From contig NZ_JBAJJM010000006.1 in assembly GCF_036880405.1 (NCBI RefSeq), positions 1-64,000 on the forward strand: a stretch of 64,000 bases of DNA. Reading direction: 5' to 3'. Below the pieces are notes generated by a model. That model worked only from the letters and a program-made list of their open reading frames with translations, was not told the DNA's origin and did not search any database. Made by a program: the position numbers and the translations under genes. Source of the DNA: Mannheimia indoligenes (GTDB lineage: Bacteria > Pseudomonadota > Gammaproteobacteria > Enterobacterales > Pasteurellaceae). This document shows, one piece after another, positions 53,901 to 60,862 of the stretch (its first letter is position 1; every line of letters begins with the position of its first letter).

Positions 53901-54363
53901 CAGTTTGAGCTTTGTCAGGAGCAGTATTTTGAGCGACCAAATTATTATTGATTAGGCTTAAATCGTGCTGTACCGTTTCAAGTTTAGCCTGTGATGCAGT
54001 GAGTTCTTTTTGTAAATCAGTGGTTGATTTTTGCGTTAAAGTTTCTACGCTCGGTACGACAACCGCTTTCAATTTTTCAAGATTGTTTTGACTGGCAGTT
54101 AAGGCTTTTTGAGATTCTTGAATAGATTTACTCAATGCTTCATTGTCCGCTTTTTGTTTCTCAATTTGGGAGAGAAGCGACAAGGTATCCTCAAGTGTTT
54201 GAACTAAGGCTTTATTGTTTGCATCAGCTTGATCTAATTTTTTAGCATTATCAAGTTGGCTTTGAACTGCTTTTTGGAGCGGAATTTCAGCTAAGGCAGA
54301 GCTATTCGTGGCGAATATCAGCCCCAAACTGAGAAAAACGGTTTTTAACATCGGTTTAAGCAT
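50980..54363 (-). CDS. mscK: MscK/KefA-type large mechanosensitive channel
   Basis: 1127 residues, near E. coli MscK (1120). A signal peptide (A-L-A-E), a long periplasmic coiled-coil (roughly 25-470), about eleven membrane segments, then a C-terminal MscS domain with G-F-G-M-Q-E-I-F-A-N-F-V-S-G, R-P-M-R-I-G-D-T-I-T-I and T-T-L-V-D-F-D-G. It opens under turgor and releases ions. The 5' end overlaps menE by 8 bases. Confidence 0.9.
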   Translation of the reverse strand: MLKPMLKTVFLSLGLIFATNSSALAEIPLQKAVQSQLDNAKKLDQADANNKALVQTLEDTLSLLSQIEKQKADNEALSKSIQESQKALTASQNNLEKLKAVVVPSVETLTQKSTTDLQKELTASQAKLETVQHDLSLINNNLVAQNTAPDKAQTALTEMVKRRQEINTQLSTANIQSELQAKLEAELELIELKNTYNQALLNGSDSLAAVYSSQLEEKKQEQQNLQAEIANLQTAINNQIVEESKNKLEQAQAVQNQQNNATANPIILRELDINTKVTQELLKQTKDMTQLSQDNLRIKSVLDNLQQTQRNIEEQISSLQGTLVLSRIINKQKQSLPQDEMISGISKQITDLRVRVFDITEFKDSFSNINAYISKLEQDGKTTFTAQEKQQLTTILQERSTTLSEMIKSLNNQLNLLINIELNQQQVQTISDTLQQKLQQQSFWVKSNSPMDLEWFSKFIDVVHYQILDIGKKLNFSNWRDNIVPAGVLVTILLLLATFINRQKDNIKQKLHHINNRLKIVATDSQWNTPLAIFWTVVLCLPSTFIFLAGFIAVTYISLENPQEVWAWGLKMATYWLYFAFLVAMLRPHGIGHIHFNMPQKSNEIFRNILRRSVWLIALLLNTSIFTKLETGVSYDVLGQTMTILVLILMIWMIAPAFRQAISTYENVTHQETKESKSILLTIVKLVLLIAPVVLIILIVLGYYYTALVIIEHLIASYFAIITWIIVRNVLYRAFSISARRLAYRRLQEKREAAEAKARAKAEQNNENPDGVEIPFELKEDSIAVSEVKNQMLKLTDFVLWIGLFVLLYWVWSDLITVALYLDGVTLWQQSVTTEAGIVMESITLLNLLTAILIIVVMVVLIRNLGGLLEALIFSHFKLSQGTPYTITTLLTYLIIALGAIFAFGTLGVSWSKLQWLLTALSVGLGFGMQEIFANFVSGIIILFERPMRIGDTITIGTYSGTVSKIRIRATTLVDFDGKEVIVPNKAFVTERLVNWALSSTATRIIVQVGVAYGSDVELVKRLLLQVAEENPKVLKDPQPRAYFLTFGASTLDHELRAYVNDLSDRNPTIDALNTRIHQVFNEHNIDIAFNQLDVYIKNNDTQDEIKVGSKRFDFELPNNITTKEKD

Positions 54364-55789
54364 AGATTTCCTTTATTTTTTTATTCTGTATATCTTGTTG
54401 TAATTGTTTACGTGAAATTTTGATTGCCCCTTGCATTTGGTATTGTTCAATATCCAGCAAGTAATAAGCAACAGGCTGTTTAAATTTCTCTAACTTATCA
54501 GACAACCAAATTTTTAATTTATTAACCTCTTGTTCTAAATTAGGCTGTTTGAATTGTACAATTGCAATCGGACGTTGCCCGAATTCATTATCATCAATCG
54601 GCAGAACAAACACTTGTTCCACAAGATTAGATCGAAAAATGATCTGTTCGATCTCTTCAGGTTGAATATTCTCTCCACCCGAAATGAACATATTATCTAA
54701 TCGCCCTTTTATTACAAGTTGTTTTTTGCTGTTCCATTCGCCCCTGTCTTTGGTGGCAAACCAGCCCTGTTCATTTACAAGCGGTCGAATTTTACTATTT
54801 TTTTTACAATGGCTTTTTTGCCAATAACCTAAAGCCAGTGGCTTACCTCTTACCCAAACTTCGCTGTTTTCCAGTTTGACTTCTCGGTATTTTAAAGGGA
54901 ACCCCACATTATCCAGCTCATTTTCTACGGCACAAATGGTAGATGCCATTTCTGTCATACCATAACCGGAAAAGGTAGTAATGCCTTTCTGTTGGGCTTG
55001 AGCCACAAGTTCTGATGGAATAGCTGTGCCACCTAATAAACATTTTTGACTTACCGGATAGTCTAATTGAGCTAGATAGCGTTGTAATTGTGTTGGCACA
55101 AGCGAGGCGTGGCTGACTTGTTTAAGCAAAGTAAAAAAGGCATCTTTGCTTTCATTCACATAAAGCGTTGCTCCTTTGAGTAGCCAACGCCATACAATGC
55201 CTTGCCCTGAAACGTGGAACAATGGTAAGCTCAATAGCCAAGAATGTGTTTTTTCAAATTCCATCAATTCACTCACGCCTTCGGCACTATATAAATGAGC
55301 AGAAATTGAATGCACCACCGCTTTAGGCATACCTGTTGAACCAGACGTTAAGGTGAGAGTAGCAGGTTGTTCAAAATCAAGGTGAGGTAACGGGCTACAA
55401 GCGGTCATTTTTGCTGGAAAATTTGCAAATGTGTCATCGGTAATAAAAACATCAACGCTTGTTTTCTCTAAGATAGCTTGCTGTTGTGGTTGAGTTTGTG
55501 CCGGGTTAAGCATTAAAATTTTTGCTCCTAGAGCAAGCGTGGCACAATAAGTCAGTAATCCGCAAAAACGATTAACACCACAGTAAGCAACTAAGCATTC
55601 AGTAGTAACATTTTGAGTTTTTAAAATAGAACAAACTTGTTGAAGCAAATATTGAAATTCCGCCCAACTCAGTTGAGCCGGAAGGTGGGGGAAATAATCG
55701 TTTTTTCCCTTTTCCCTAACAACGGCAATATCTTGGGCTGTGTTTTCAGCCCAAAATTGAGTAGGAAATAGAGAAGAGTGAAGCACCAT
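54356..55789 (-). CDS. menE: o-Succinylbenzoate-CoA ligase
   Basis: 477 residues, ANL adenylating enzyme. T-L-T-S-G-S-T-G-M-P-K-A-V is the nucleotide loop; G-Y-G-M-T-E-M-A, D-R-G-E-W and the C-terminal Q-G-A-I-K-I-S-R lysine are in place. It activates OSB for menaquinone synthesis. Two USS copies are read in frame as T-A-C (55397) and R-P-L-V (54777). Synteny with H. influenzae menE next to seqA and aroC supports the call. Confidence 0.92.
   Translation of the reverse strand: MVLHSSLFPTQFWAENTAQDIAVVREKGKNDYFPHLPAQLSWAEFQYLLQQVCSILKTQNVTTECLVAYCGVNRFCGLLTYCATLALGAKILMLNPAQTQPQQQAILEKTSVDVFITDDTFANFPAKMTACSPLPHLDFEQPATLTLTSGSTGMPKAVVHSISAHLYSAEGVSELMEFEKTHSWLLSLPLFHVSGQGIVWRWLLKGATLYVNESKDAFFTLLKQVSHASLVPTQLQRYLAQLDYPVSQKCLLGGTAIPSELVAQAQQKGITTFSGYGMTEMASTICAVENELDNVGFPLKYREVKLENSEVWVRGKPLALGYWQKSHCKKNSKIRPLVNEQGWFATKDRGEWNSKKQLVIKGRLDNMFISGGENIQPEEIEQIIFRSNLVEQVFVLPIDDNEFGQRPIAIVQFKQPNLEQEVNKLKIWLSDKLEKFKQPVAYYLLDIEQYQMQGAIKISRKQLQQDIQNKKIKEIYA
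54777..54785 (+). repeat. USS inside menE (1)
   Basis: ACAAGCGGT; the menE strand reads it as I-R-P-L-V. Confidence 0.85.
55397..55405 (+). repeat. USS inside menE (2)
   Basis: ACAAGCGGT; the menE strand reads it as K-M-T-A-C-S. Confidence 0.85.
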
Positions 55790-55806
55790 TGCTTATATGA
55801 AAGGCT

Positions 55807-56376
55807 TTATACAAAAAGGGCTTGAATACGCTCAATCAGTTTGGTCGGCACTTGCATAGATTCCATTACGCCTTTTAAAATAAGCCCTTTGCGAGCCGTA
55901 TTATTATTGGTAATCACCCAAAAAGGCGAATCAGGAATTTGTTTGGCTTTCACACCACTGCCTGTTGCTAAAATTTCTTCTTCACTTTGAGAGAAATAGA
56001 TGCGTTCATTACCACGCACATTTTCGGTTGCTTTGGCAAAAGCGGTAGGATTAGAGCGATATAATGCGGCTAATAACATAATAAAACGCACAACATTTTT
56101 ATTTTCGTTCACAAAATGTTCTGATTTTAAAATATCTTCCAATTTAGCGACGGTTTTCTCTGCATTTGAATCATCTTTTTTGCTTGTTGCACGAGAAGGT
56201 GTTTTAACCAGTTCTTTTAACTCGTTGATCATATGCTCTTGAACTAACACAAAAGGCTGAGGCGATTGCGGTAATCTTAGTAAACGACGCAAGATATCTG
56301 ATGCCGTTTCACCAATAGATTGTGTACGACTGGCAATATATTGATATAATTCATCATCAATTTCGATTCTTTTCAT
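55807..56376 (-). CDS. seqA: Replication negative regulator SeqA
   Basis: 189 residues. The N-terminal oligomerisation part starts M-K-R-I-E-I-D-D-E-L-Y-Q-Y-I-A-S-R-T and the C-terminal domain binds hemimethylated GATC to sequester oriC. ATG 56376 gives the exact family start; a longer reading to 56436 has no support. Divergent from ybfF, as in E. coli. Confidence 0.95.
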   Translation of the reverse strand: MKRIEIDDELYQYIASRTQSIGETASDILRRLLRLPQSPQPFVLVQEHMINELKELVKTPSRATSKKDDSNAEKTVAKLEDILKSEHFVNENKNVVRFIMLLAALYRSNPTAFAKATENVRGNERIYFSQSEEEILATGSGVKAKQIPDSPFWVITNNNTARKGLILKGVMESMQVPTKLIERIQALFV

Positions 56377-56494
56377 CGGGATCCTCATTCTTTTTAAACA
56401 TAAAATAGCATTAATTATGTATGCTATTATACGCATTTCTTTGCGTTTTTATAGAGGATCTTGCTTGAAAATTTATGCTAAAAAAGACAGTTAT

Positions 56495-57277
56495 ATGACA
56501 CAAAAATCAGGTTTAAATTTTCTTTATCAACCGCCTACAAATAAACCAAACGCCCAAACGATGGTGTTTTTACACGGGTTATTTGGTGATATGAATAACT
56601 TAGGTGTTATTGCCAAATCGTTTGCAGAAGATTACGCTGTGCTAAGAGTGGACCTCAGAAATCACGGAGGATCTTTTCATTCCTCTGAAATGGATTATGC
56701 TTTGATTGCTCAAGATTTAAAAGCGTTATTAATTGCACAAAATATCCAAAATGCAATTATTGTAGGGCATTCAATGGGGGGTAAGAGTGCGATGGCATTA
56801 GCTAATCTTGCTCCGGAATTGGTTGATAAATTAATTGTGATTGATATTGCCCCTGTAACCTATACGCAAAACCGCCATAAACAGATTATTGAAGGCTTAT
56901 TTGCGGTAAAAGCGGCAAAGCCTCAAACTCGGCAACTAGCAAAACTGATAATGGCAGAGCATATTCCAGATGAAGGTGTTCAGCAATTTATGCTGAAATC
57001 CTTTGATGCTCAAAGCGAACAATCCTTCCGATTTAATTTAACGGCACTACATCAAAATTACCAAAATTTAATGGATTGGAATGGCGTGTTTGTGGATAAA
57101 CCAACGCTTTTTATTAAAGGAGCGTTGTCGGATTATATTCAGGCAGAGCATACGGAAACCATATTGAAACAATTTCCGCAAGCGAAATCCTTTATTGTGG
57201 CAAATGCCGATCACTGGGTTCACGCTGAAAAACCGGAAGCCGTTGTACGAGCAATTAATAAATTTTTAGGGAAATAA
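56495..57277 (+). CDS. ybfF: YbfF-like alpha/beta-hydrolase esterase
   Basis: 260 residues. Oxyanion-loop V-F-L-H-G-L-F-G-D, nucleophile G-H-S-M-G-G-K-S, and catalytic His in A-D-H-W-V-H-A-E-K-P. Matches YbfF closely (D-I-A-P-V, W-V-H-A-E-K-P). It cleaves short-chain acyl esters, perhaps acyl-CoA; physiological substrate unknown. ATG 56495 gives the family length but has a weak ribosome-binding site; TTG 56465 has an ideal AGAGGA at six bases and would add ten residues. Confidence 0.88.
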   Translation: MTQKSGLNFLYQPPTNKPNAQTMVFLHGLFGDMNNLGVIAKSFAEDYAVLRVDLRNHGGSFHSSEMDYALIAQDLKALLIAQNIQNAIIVGHSMGGKSAMALANLAPELVDKLIVIDIAPVTYTQNRHKQIIEGLFAVKAAKPQTRQLAKLIMAEHIPDEGVQQFMLKSFDAQSEQSFRFNLTALHQNYQNLMDWNGVFVDKPTLFIKGALSDYIQAEHTETILKQFPQAKSFIVANADHWVHAEKPEAVVRAINKFLGK

Positions 57278-57280
57278 AAA

Positions 57281-58009
57281 ATGCAAAGAGATACTTTATT
57301 TTCAGCACCTATTGAAAAATTGGGTGATTTTACCTTTGATGAATCGGTTGCGGAAGTTTTCCCCGATATGATCCAACGTTCTGTGCCGGGTTATTCCAAT
57401 ATTATTACTGCAATTGGTATGTTAGCGGAACGCTTTGTAACAGATAATTCAACAGTTTATGATTTAGGCTGCTCAAGAGGGGCAGGAATTTTATCTATTC
57501 GCCGAAATATAAAAGCACAAGATGTAAAAATTATAGGGGTGGATAACTCACAACCGATGGTTGAACGTTGCAAAACGCATTTAAATGCTTACCAGTCTGA
57601 TATTCCTGTTGAGATTTTACTTGATGATATTCGCCAAGTTGAAATCAAGAATGCCTCAATGGTAGTGTTAAACTTCACGCTACAATTTCTACCGAGAGAA
57701 GATCGTCTCACGTTATTACAAAAAATCTATCAAGGATTAAATCCGAAGGGGATTCTGGTGTTATCCGAAAAATTTACTTTTGAAAGTGATGTGATGAATG
57801 AGTTATTGATCGATCTTCACCATACTTTCAAACGAGCAAACGGCTACAGTGAATTAGAAGTAAGCCAAAAGCGTAATGCGTTGGAAAATGTGATGCGAAC
57901 AGACAGTATTGACACCCATAAAAAACGTTTAAAAGAAGCTGGCTTTGAACAAATAGAACTGTGGTTTCAATGTTTTAATTTCGGCTCAATGATTGCAATT
58001 AAATCTTAA
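57281..58009 (+). CDS. cmoA: Carboxy-SAM synthase CmoA
   Basis: 242 residues. SAM-binding Y-D-L-G-C-S-R-G-A-G and the F-D-E-x-V-A-x-V-F-P-D-M-I-Q-R-S-V-P-G-Y start are characteristic. It makes carboxy-S-adenosyl-methionine from prephenate and SAM for CmoB-mediated wobble-uridine (cmo5U) modification. cmoB is not adjacent. The stop codon joins a USS (TAACAAGCGGT). Confidence 0.95.
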   Translation: MQRDTLFSAPIEKLGDFTFDESVAEVFPDMIQRSVPGYSNIITAIGMLAERFVTDNSTVYDLGCSRGAGILSIRRNIKAQDVKIIGVDNSQPMVERCKTHLNAYQSDIPVEILLDDIRQVEIKNASMVVLNFTLQFLPREDRLTLLQKIYQGLNPKGILVLSEKFTFESDVMNELLIDLHHTFKRANGYSELEVSQKRNALENVMRTDSIDTHKKRLKEAGFEQIELWFQCFNFGSMIAIKS

Positions 58010-58097
58010 CAAGCGGTAACAAAAAGCATCCTTTTTAAGGATTGTGAATAATTTTTAATTATTTTTTGCAAATTTTTGATAAATAACAACCGCTTGT
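58009..58097 (+). repeat. Interspersed hairpin repeat, copy 2 (short form), with flanking USS pair
   Basis: ACAAGCGGT (58009-58017) and ACCGCTTGT (58089-58097) enclose ACAAAAAGCAT and GGATTGTGAATAATTTTT (58039-58056), the same ends as the repeat at 29773-29880. The centre is reduced to ATCCTT/AAGGAT. It may end cmoA transcription. Confidence 0.65.
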
Positions 58098-58174
58098 ACT
58101 TCATTTTTTTCTTTATAACAAAAGTTAGGTAGAATCGGTTATAATGTACCCTTACTTAATTTGAGGAAAAGAGA

Positions 58175-59191
58175 ATGGCAACAATAAAAGATGTCGCTAA
58201 GCAGGCTGGGGTCTCAACCACAACGGTTTCACACGTTATTAATAAAACCCGTTTTGTGGCAGAAGACACCACTAAAGCTGTTTGGGAGGCAATTAAAACA
58301 TTAAATTATTCTCCTAGTGCGGTGGCTCGTAGCTTAAAAATTAATACCACTAAATCTATTGGTATGATCATCACAACCAGTGAATCGCCATTTTTTGCAG
58401 AAATTGTGTTGGCAGTAGAGGAATTTTGCTACAGTAAAGGCTATTCGCTATTTTTATGTAACACCCAGAATAAACCGGAAAAAATCGAAAACCACTTAGA
58501 TATGCTAATTAAAAAACGAGTGGACGGAATTTTAGTAATGTGTTCTGAATATACCGATAATTCCTTCGATATTTTTGAAACGACTAATATACCAAAGGTT
58601 ATTATGGATTGGGGAATGAGTGATTCTCGAGCTGATATGATTTTAGATCACGGTTTTGATGGCGGTTATTTAGCTACCCAATATTTAATTGAAAGTGGAC
58701 ATAAAGAGATTGCGGTGATTACAGGTAATCTGGATAAAGAAATTGCACGAACTCGCTTCGAGGGGGTAAAAAAAGCATTATCCGATGCGGGTTTACCTCT
58801 GCGAGTTGAATGGATTCAAGAAGGCGACTTCGAGCCGGAAGGCGGCTATGAGTGTATGAATAATCTCCTTAAAAATAAAGAATTACCGACAGCGGTATTT
58901 TGCTTTAACGATGTGATGGCATTGGGGGCAATTTCAGCTATTACCGAAAAAGGGTTAAATGTACCGCAAGATATTTCTGTGATCGGGTATGATAATGTGC
59001 ATAGCTCTCGCTTTTATGCACCACCGCTAACTACAGTACATCAATCAAAATCACGTTTAGGAGCAGCTGCTTTAGAACTATTACTAGAGCGTATAGAGAA
59101 TAATGAAAAAGCAAAAGAACCTAAAGTTTTAGAGTTCTTCCCTGAATTAGTAAAACGCAAATCAGTAAGAAATTTAACAATTAAGGAGTAA
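58175..59191 (+). CDS. purR: Purine repressor PurR-like LacI regulator
   Basis: 338 residues. The helix-turn-helix reads T-I-K-D-V-A-K-Q-A-G-V-S-T-T-T-V-S-H-V-I-N-K-T-R-F-V, the hinge helix S-P-S-A-V-A-R-S-L-K follows, then a periplasmic-binding-like effector domain. The DNA-recognition helix matches PurR. It represses purine biosynthesis with hypoxanthine/guanine. No PurR box seen at its own promoter. Confidence 0.93.
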   Translation: MATIKDVAKQAGVSTTTVSHVINKTRFVAEDTTKAVWEAIKTLNYSPSAVARSLKINTTKSIGMIITTSESPFFAEIVLAVEEFCYSKGYSLFLCNTQNKPEKIENHLDMLIKKRVDGILVMCSEYTDNSFDIFETTNIPKVIMDWGMSDSRADMILDHGFDGGYLATQYLIESGHKEIAVITGNLDKEIARTRFEGVKKALSDAGLPLRVEWIQEGDFEPEGGYECMNNLLKNKELPTAVFCFNDVMALGAISAITEKGLNVPQDISVIGYDNVHSSRFYAPPLTTVHQSKSRLGAAALELLLERIENNEKAKEPKVLEFFPELVKRKSVRNLTIKE

Positions 59192-59192
59192 T

Positions 59193-59798
59193 ATGGAAAC
59201 GTTAATTGAGTTTTTTAGTAGCTATGGATACTGGGCGGTATTTCTGGTTTTACTTGCGTGTGGTTTTGGTTTACCGATCCCGGAAGATATAACTTTAGTT
59301 TCAGGAGGGGTAATTTCAGGGTTAGGTTATACCAATGTGCATTGGATGCTTGTTGTCAGTATGCTAGGCGTACTTATTGGCGATAGTACGATGTATTGGT
59401 TAGGCAGAATCTATGGCGAAAAAATTCTACAATTTCCGTTTATTCGAAAGATTGCTACGCCCGAGCGGTTTGCTATGGTGCAAGAACGTTTTGAAACACA
59501 GGGTCTGAAATTACTGTTTATGGCTCGCTTTTTACCGGGTTTACGAGCAGTCGTTTATCTAGTATCAGGAATTACGAGAAAAGTCAGCTTTGGAAAGTTC
59601 TTACTCGTTGATTTCTTTGCCGCAATTATTTCTGTTCCAATTTGGGTCTATTTAGGTGATTATGGTGCATCTAACTTAGATTGGTTAAAAGAGCAAGTTA
59701 GTAATGGGCAACACGCTATTTTTGCCATTCTTGGTATTGTTATTTTGTTCTTCGGCTGGCAATGGTATAGAAAGAAAAAGGCAAAATCAGCAAAATAA
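59193..59798 (+). CDS. DedA family membrane protein
   Basis: 201 residues, four or five membrane segments. F-G-L-P-I-P-E-D-I-T-L and F-M-A-R-F-L-P-G-L-R-A-V are DedA motifs (the E and R residues). DedA proteins recycle undecaprenyl phosphate or other lipid carriers and support membrane homeostasis. It begins one base after the purR stop (taatATG). The subfamily within DedA is not clear. Confidence 0.88.
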   Translation: METLIEFFSSYGYWAVFLVLLACGFGLPIPEDITLVSGGVISGLGYTNVHWMLVVSMLGVLIGDSTMYWLGRIYGEKILQFPFIRKIATPERFAMVQERFETQGLKLLFMARFLPGLRAVVYLVSGITRKVSFGKFLLVDFFAAIISVPIWVYLGDYGASNLDWLKEQVSNGQHAIFAILGIVILFFGWQWYRKKKAKSAK

Positions 59799-59815
59799 AC
59801 ACAGACTAAAACGGC

Positions 59816-59848
59816 AAAAGGCTATCAAATTTGATAGCCTTTTGTTTT
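59816..59848. terminator. Bidirectional terminator between dedA and tRNA-Val
   Basis: AAAAGGCTATCAAA pairs with TTTGATAGCCTTTT; T-rich on both strands. Confidence 0.9.
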
Positions 59849-59856
59849 GGAATTAA

Positions 59857-59933
59857 TGGTGCGACTAGCTGGACTCGAACCAGTGACCCCCACCATGTCA
59901 AGGTGGTGCTCTAACCAACTGAGCTATAGTCGC
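59857..59933 (-). tRNA. tRNA-Val(GAC)
   Basis: 77 bases with encoded CCA. Acceptor GCGACTA pairs with TAGTCGC; anticodon stem CCACC/GGTGG with loop TTGACAT gives GAC (codons GUC/GUU). D-arm AGCTCAGTTGGTTAGAGC and T-arm GGTTCGAGTCC are standard. Confidence 0.97.
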
Positions 59934-59946
59934 ATTGATGGGATGC

Positions 59947-59975
59947 ATTCTATTGGAAAAAATAGTGCTATGCAA
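59947..59975 (-). promoter_or_regulatory. Predicted tRNA-Val promoter
   Basis: On the minus strand TTGCAT and TAGAAT, spaced by 17 bases, 14 bases before the tRNA. Confidence 0.65.
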
Positions 59976-59996
59976 TATGCTTTTTCTTGAATGCTT

Positions 59997-60809
59997 TTAT
60001 TTTAAACGCTTTTGCGTGAAAATTTGTTTATCTTCCCAGCGGAGCATTGTTAAATGGCTTCCCCACGCACAGCCTGTATCTAAAGCGTGAATGTTTGGAT
60101 AAAAGCATTTCCCCATTAAACTTGCCCAATGTCCAAAAATAATTTCTTGCTTTTTATAGAGTGGGTTATCTAATTCAAACCAAGCTACAAGTTCTTTAGG
60201 AGCTTCTTCAACTGGTAATTTACATTCAAAATCTAACCGCTTGTCAGTGTAGCAAAAACGCATACGAGTAAATACATTGATGATATAACGCCAGCGTTCA
60301 ATGCCTTGTAATTCATCAGACCAACGTTGAGGATTATTTTCATACATTTGGGCGATATAATTGGCGTATTGTGAACTTTGCAGCAAAGTTTCGGCTTCTT
60401 TAGCACAATTTAATGTGGTTGCTAAATCCCATTCCGGGCTAATACCAGCGTGAACGAGCAGAAATTTATGGGTTGGATGATAGATTGCAAGCGGTTGATT
60501 TCTCAGCCAATTTTGCAATTCAAGGCGATCTTCTGCTTGAAAAATAGGATCGACTTTATCGTTCGGCTTTACTCGTTTTATACCGAGTAACGTAGCAAGT
60601 AAATGTAAATCGTGATTGCCTAAAACAGTTTTAGCATTGTTGGCAGGATCTTTTACAAAACGAAGGCAAACGAGAGAATCTTCGCCACGGGCAACTAAAT
60701 CGCCCGTTAAAAAAAGTTCGTCTTGCTTAGGGTCATAATTCACTTTTTCTAATAAAAGTTGGAATTCGTTAAAGCAGCCGTGTAAGTCGCCAACGATATA
60801 GGTTGCCAT
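59997..60809 (-). CDS. apaH: Diadenosine tetraphosphatase ApaH
   Basis: 270 residues, metallophosphatase: G-D-L-H-G-C, G-D-L-V-A-R-G-E-D-S, G-N-H-D-L-H-L-L and late G-H-W-A-S. Hydrolyses Ap4A symmetrically to two ADP. ATG 60809 has GGGGAA upstream; the longer in-frame start is not needed. In E. coli apaH is linked to ksgA; here it follows rnb. USS copy (60236-60244) in frame D-K-R-L. Confidence 0.93.
   Translation of the reverse strand: MATYIVGDLHGCFNEFQLLLEKVNYDPKQDELFLTGDLVARGEDSLVCLRFVKDPANNAKTVLGNHDLHLLATLLGIKRVKPNDKVDPIFQAEDRLELQNWLRNQPLAIYHPTHKFLLVHAGISPEWDLATTLNCAKEAETLLQSSQYANYIAQMYENNPQRWSDELQGIERWRYIINVFTRMRFCYTDKRLDFECKLPVEEAPKELVAWFELDNPLYKKQEIIFGHWASLMGKCFYPNIHALDTGCAWGSHLTMLRWEDKQIFTQKRLK
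60236..60244 (-). repeat. USS inside apaH
   Basis: ACCGCTTGT; the apaH strand reads D-K-R-L. Confidence 0.8.
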
Positions 60810-60830
60810 TAGTGATTTCCCCAAAATAGG

Positions 60831-60858
60831 GTAAGGGCTAATTGCTATTAGCCCTTAC
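60831..60858 (-). terminator. Hairpin after rnb
   Basis: GTAAGGGCTAAT pairs with ATTAGCCCTTAC over a 4-base loop; on the minus strand CCCTATTTT follows. It sits just before apaH. Confidence 0.7.
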
Positions 60859-60862
60859 AAGT

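Noticed and set aside
56377..56436. Longer N-terminus of seqA
   Set aside because: SeqA begins M-K-R-I-E-I-D-D; the extension runs across the divergent promoter region of ybfF.
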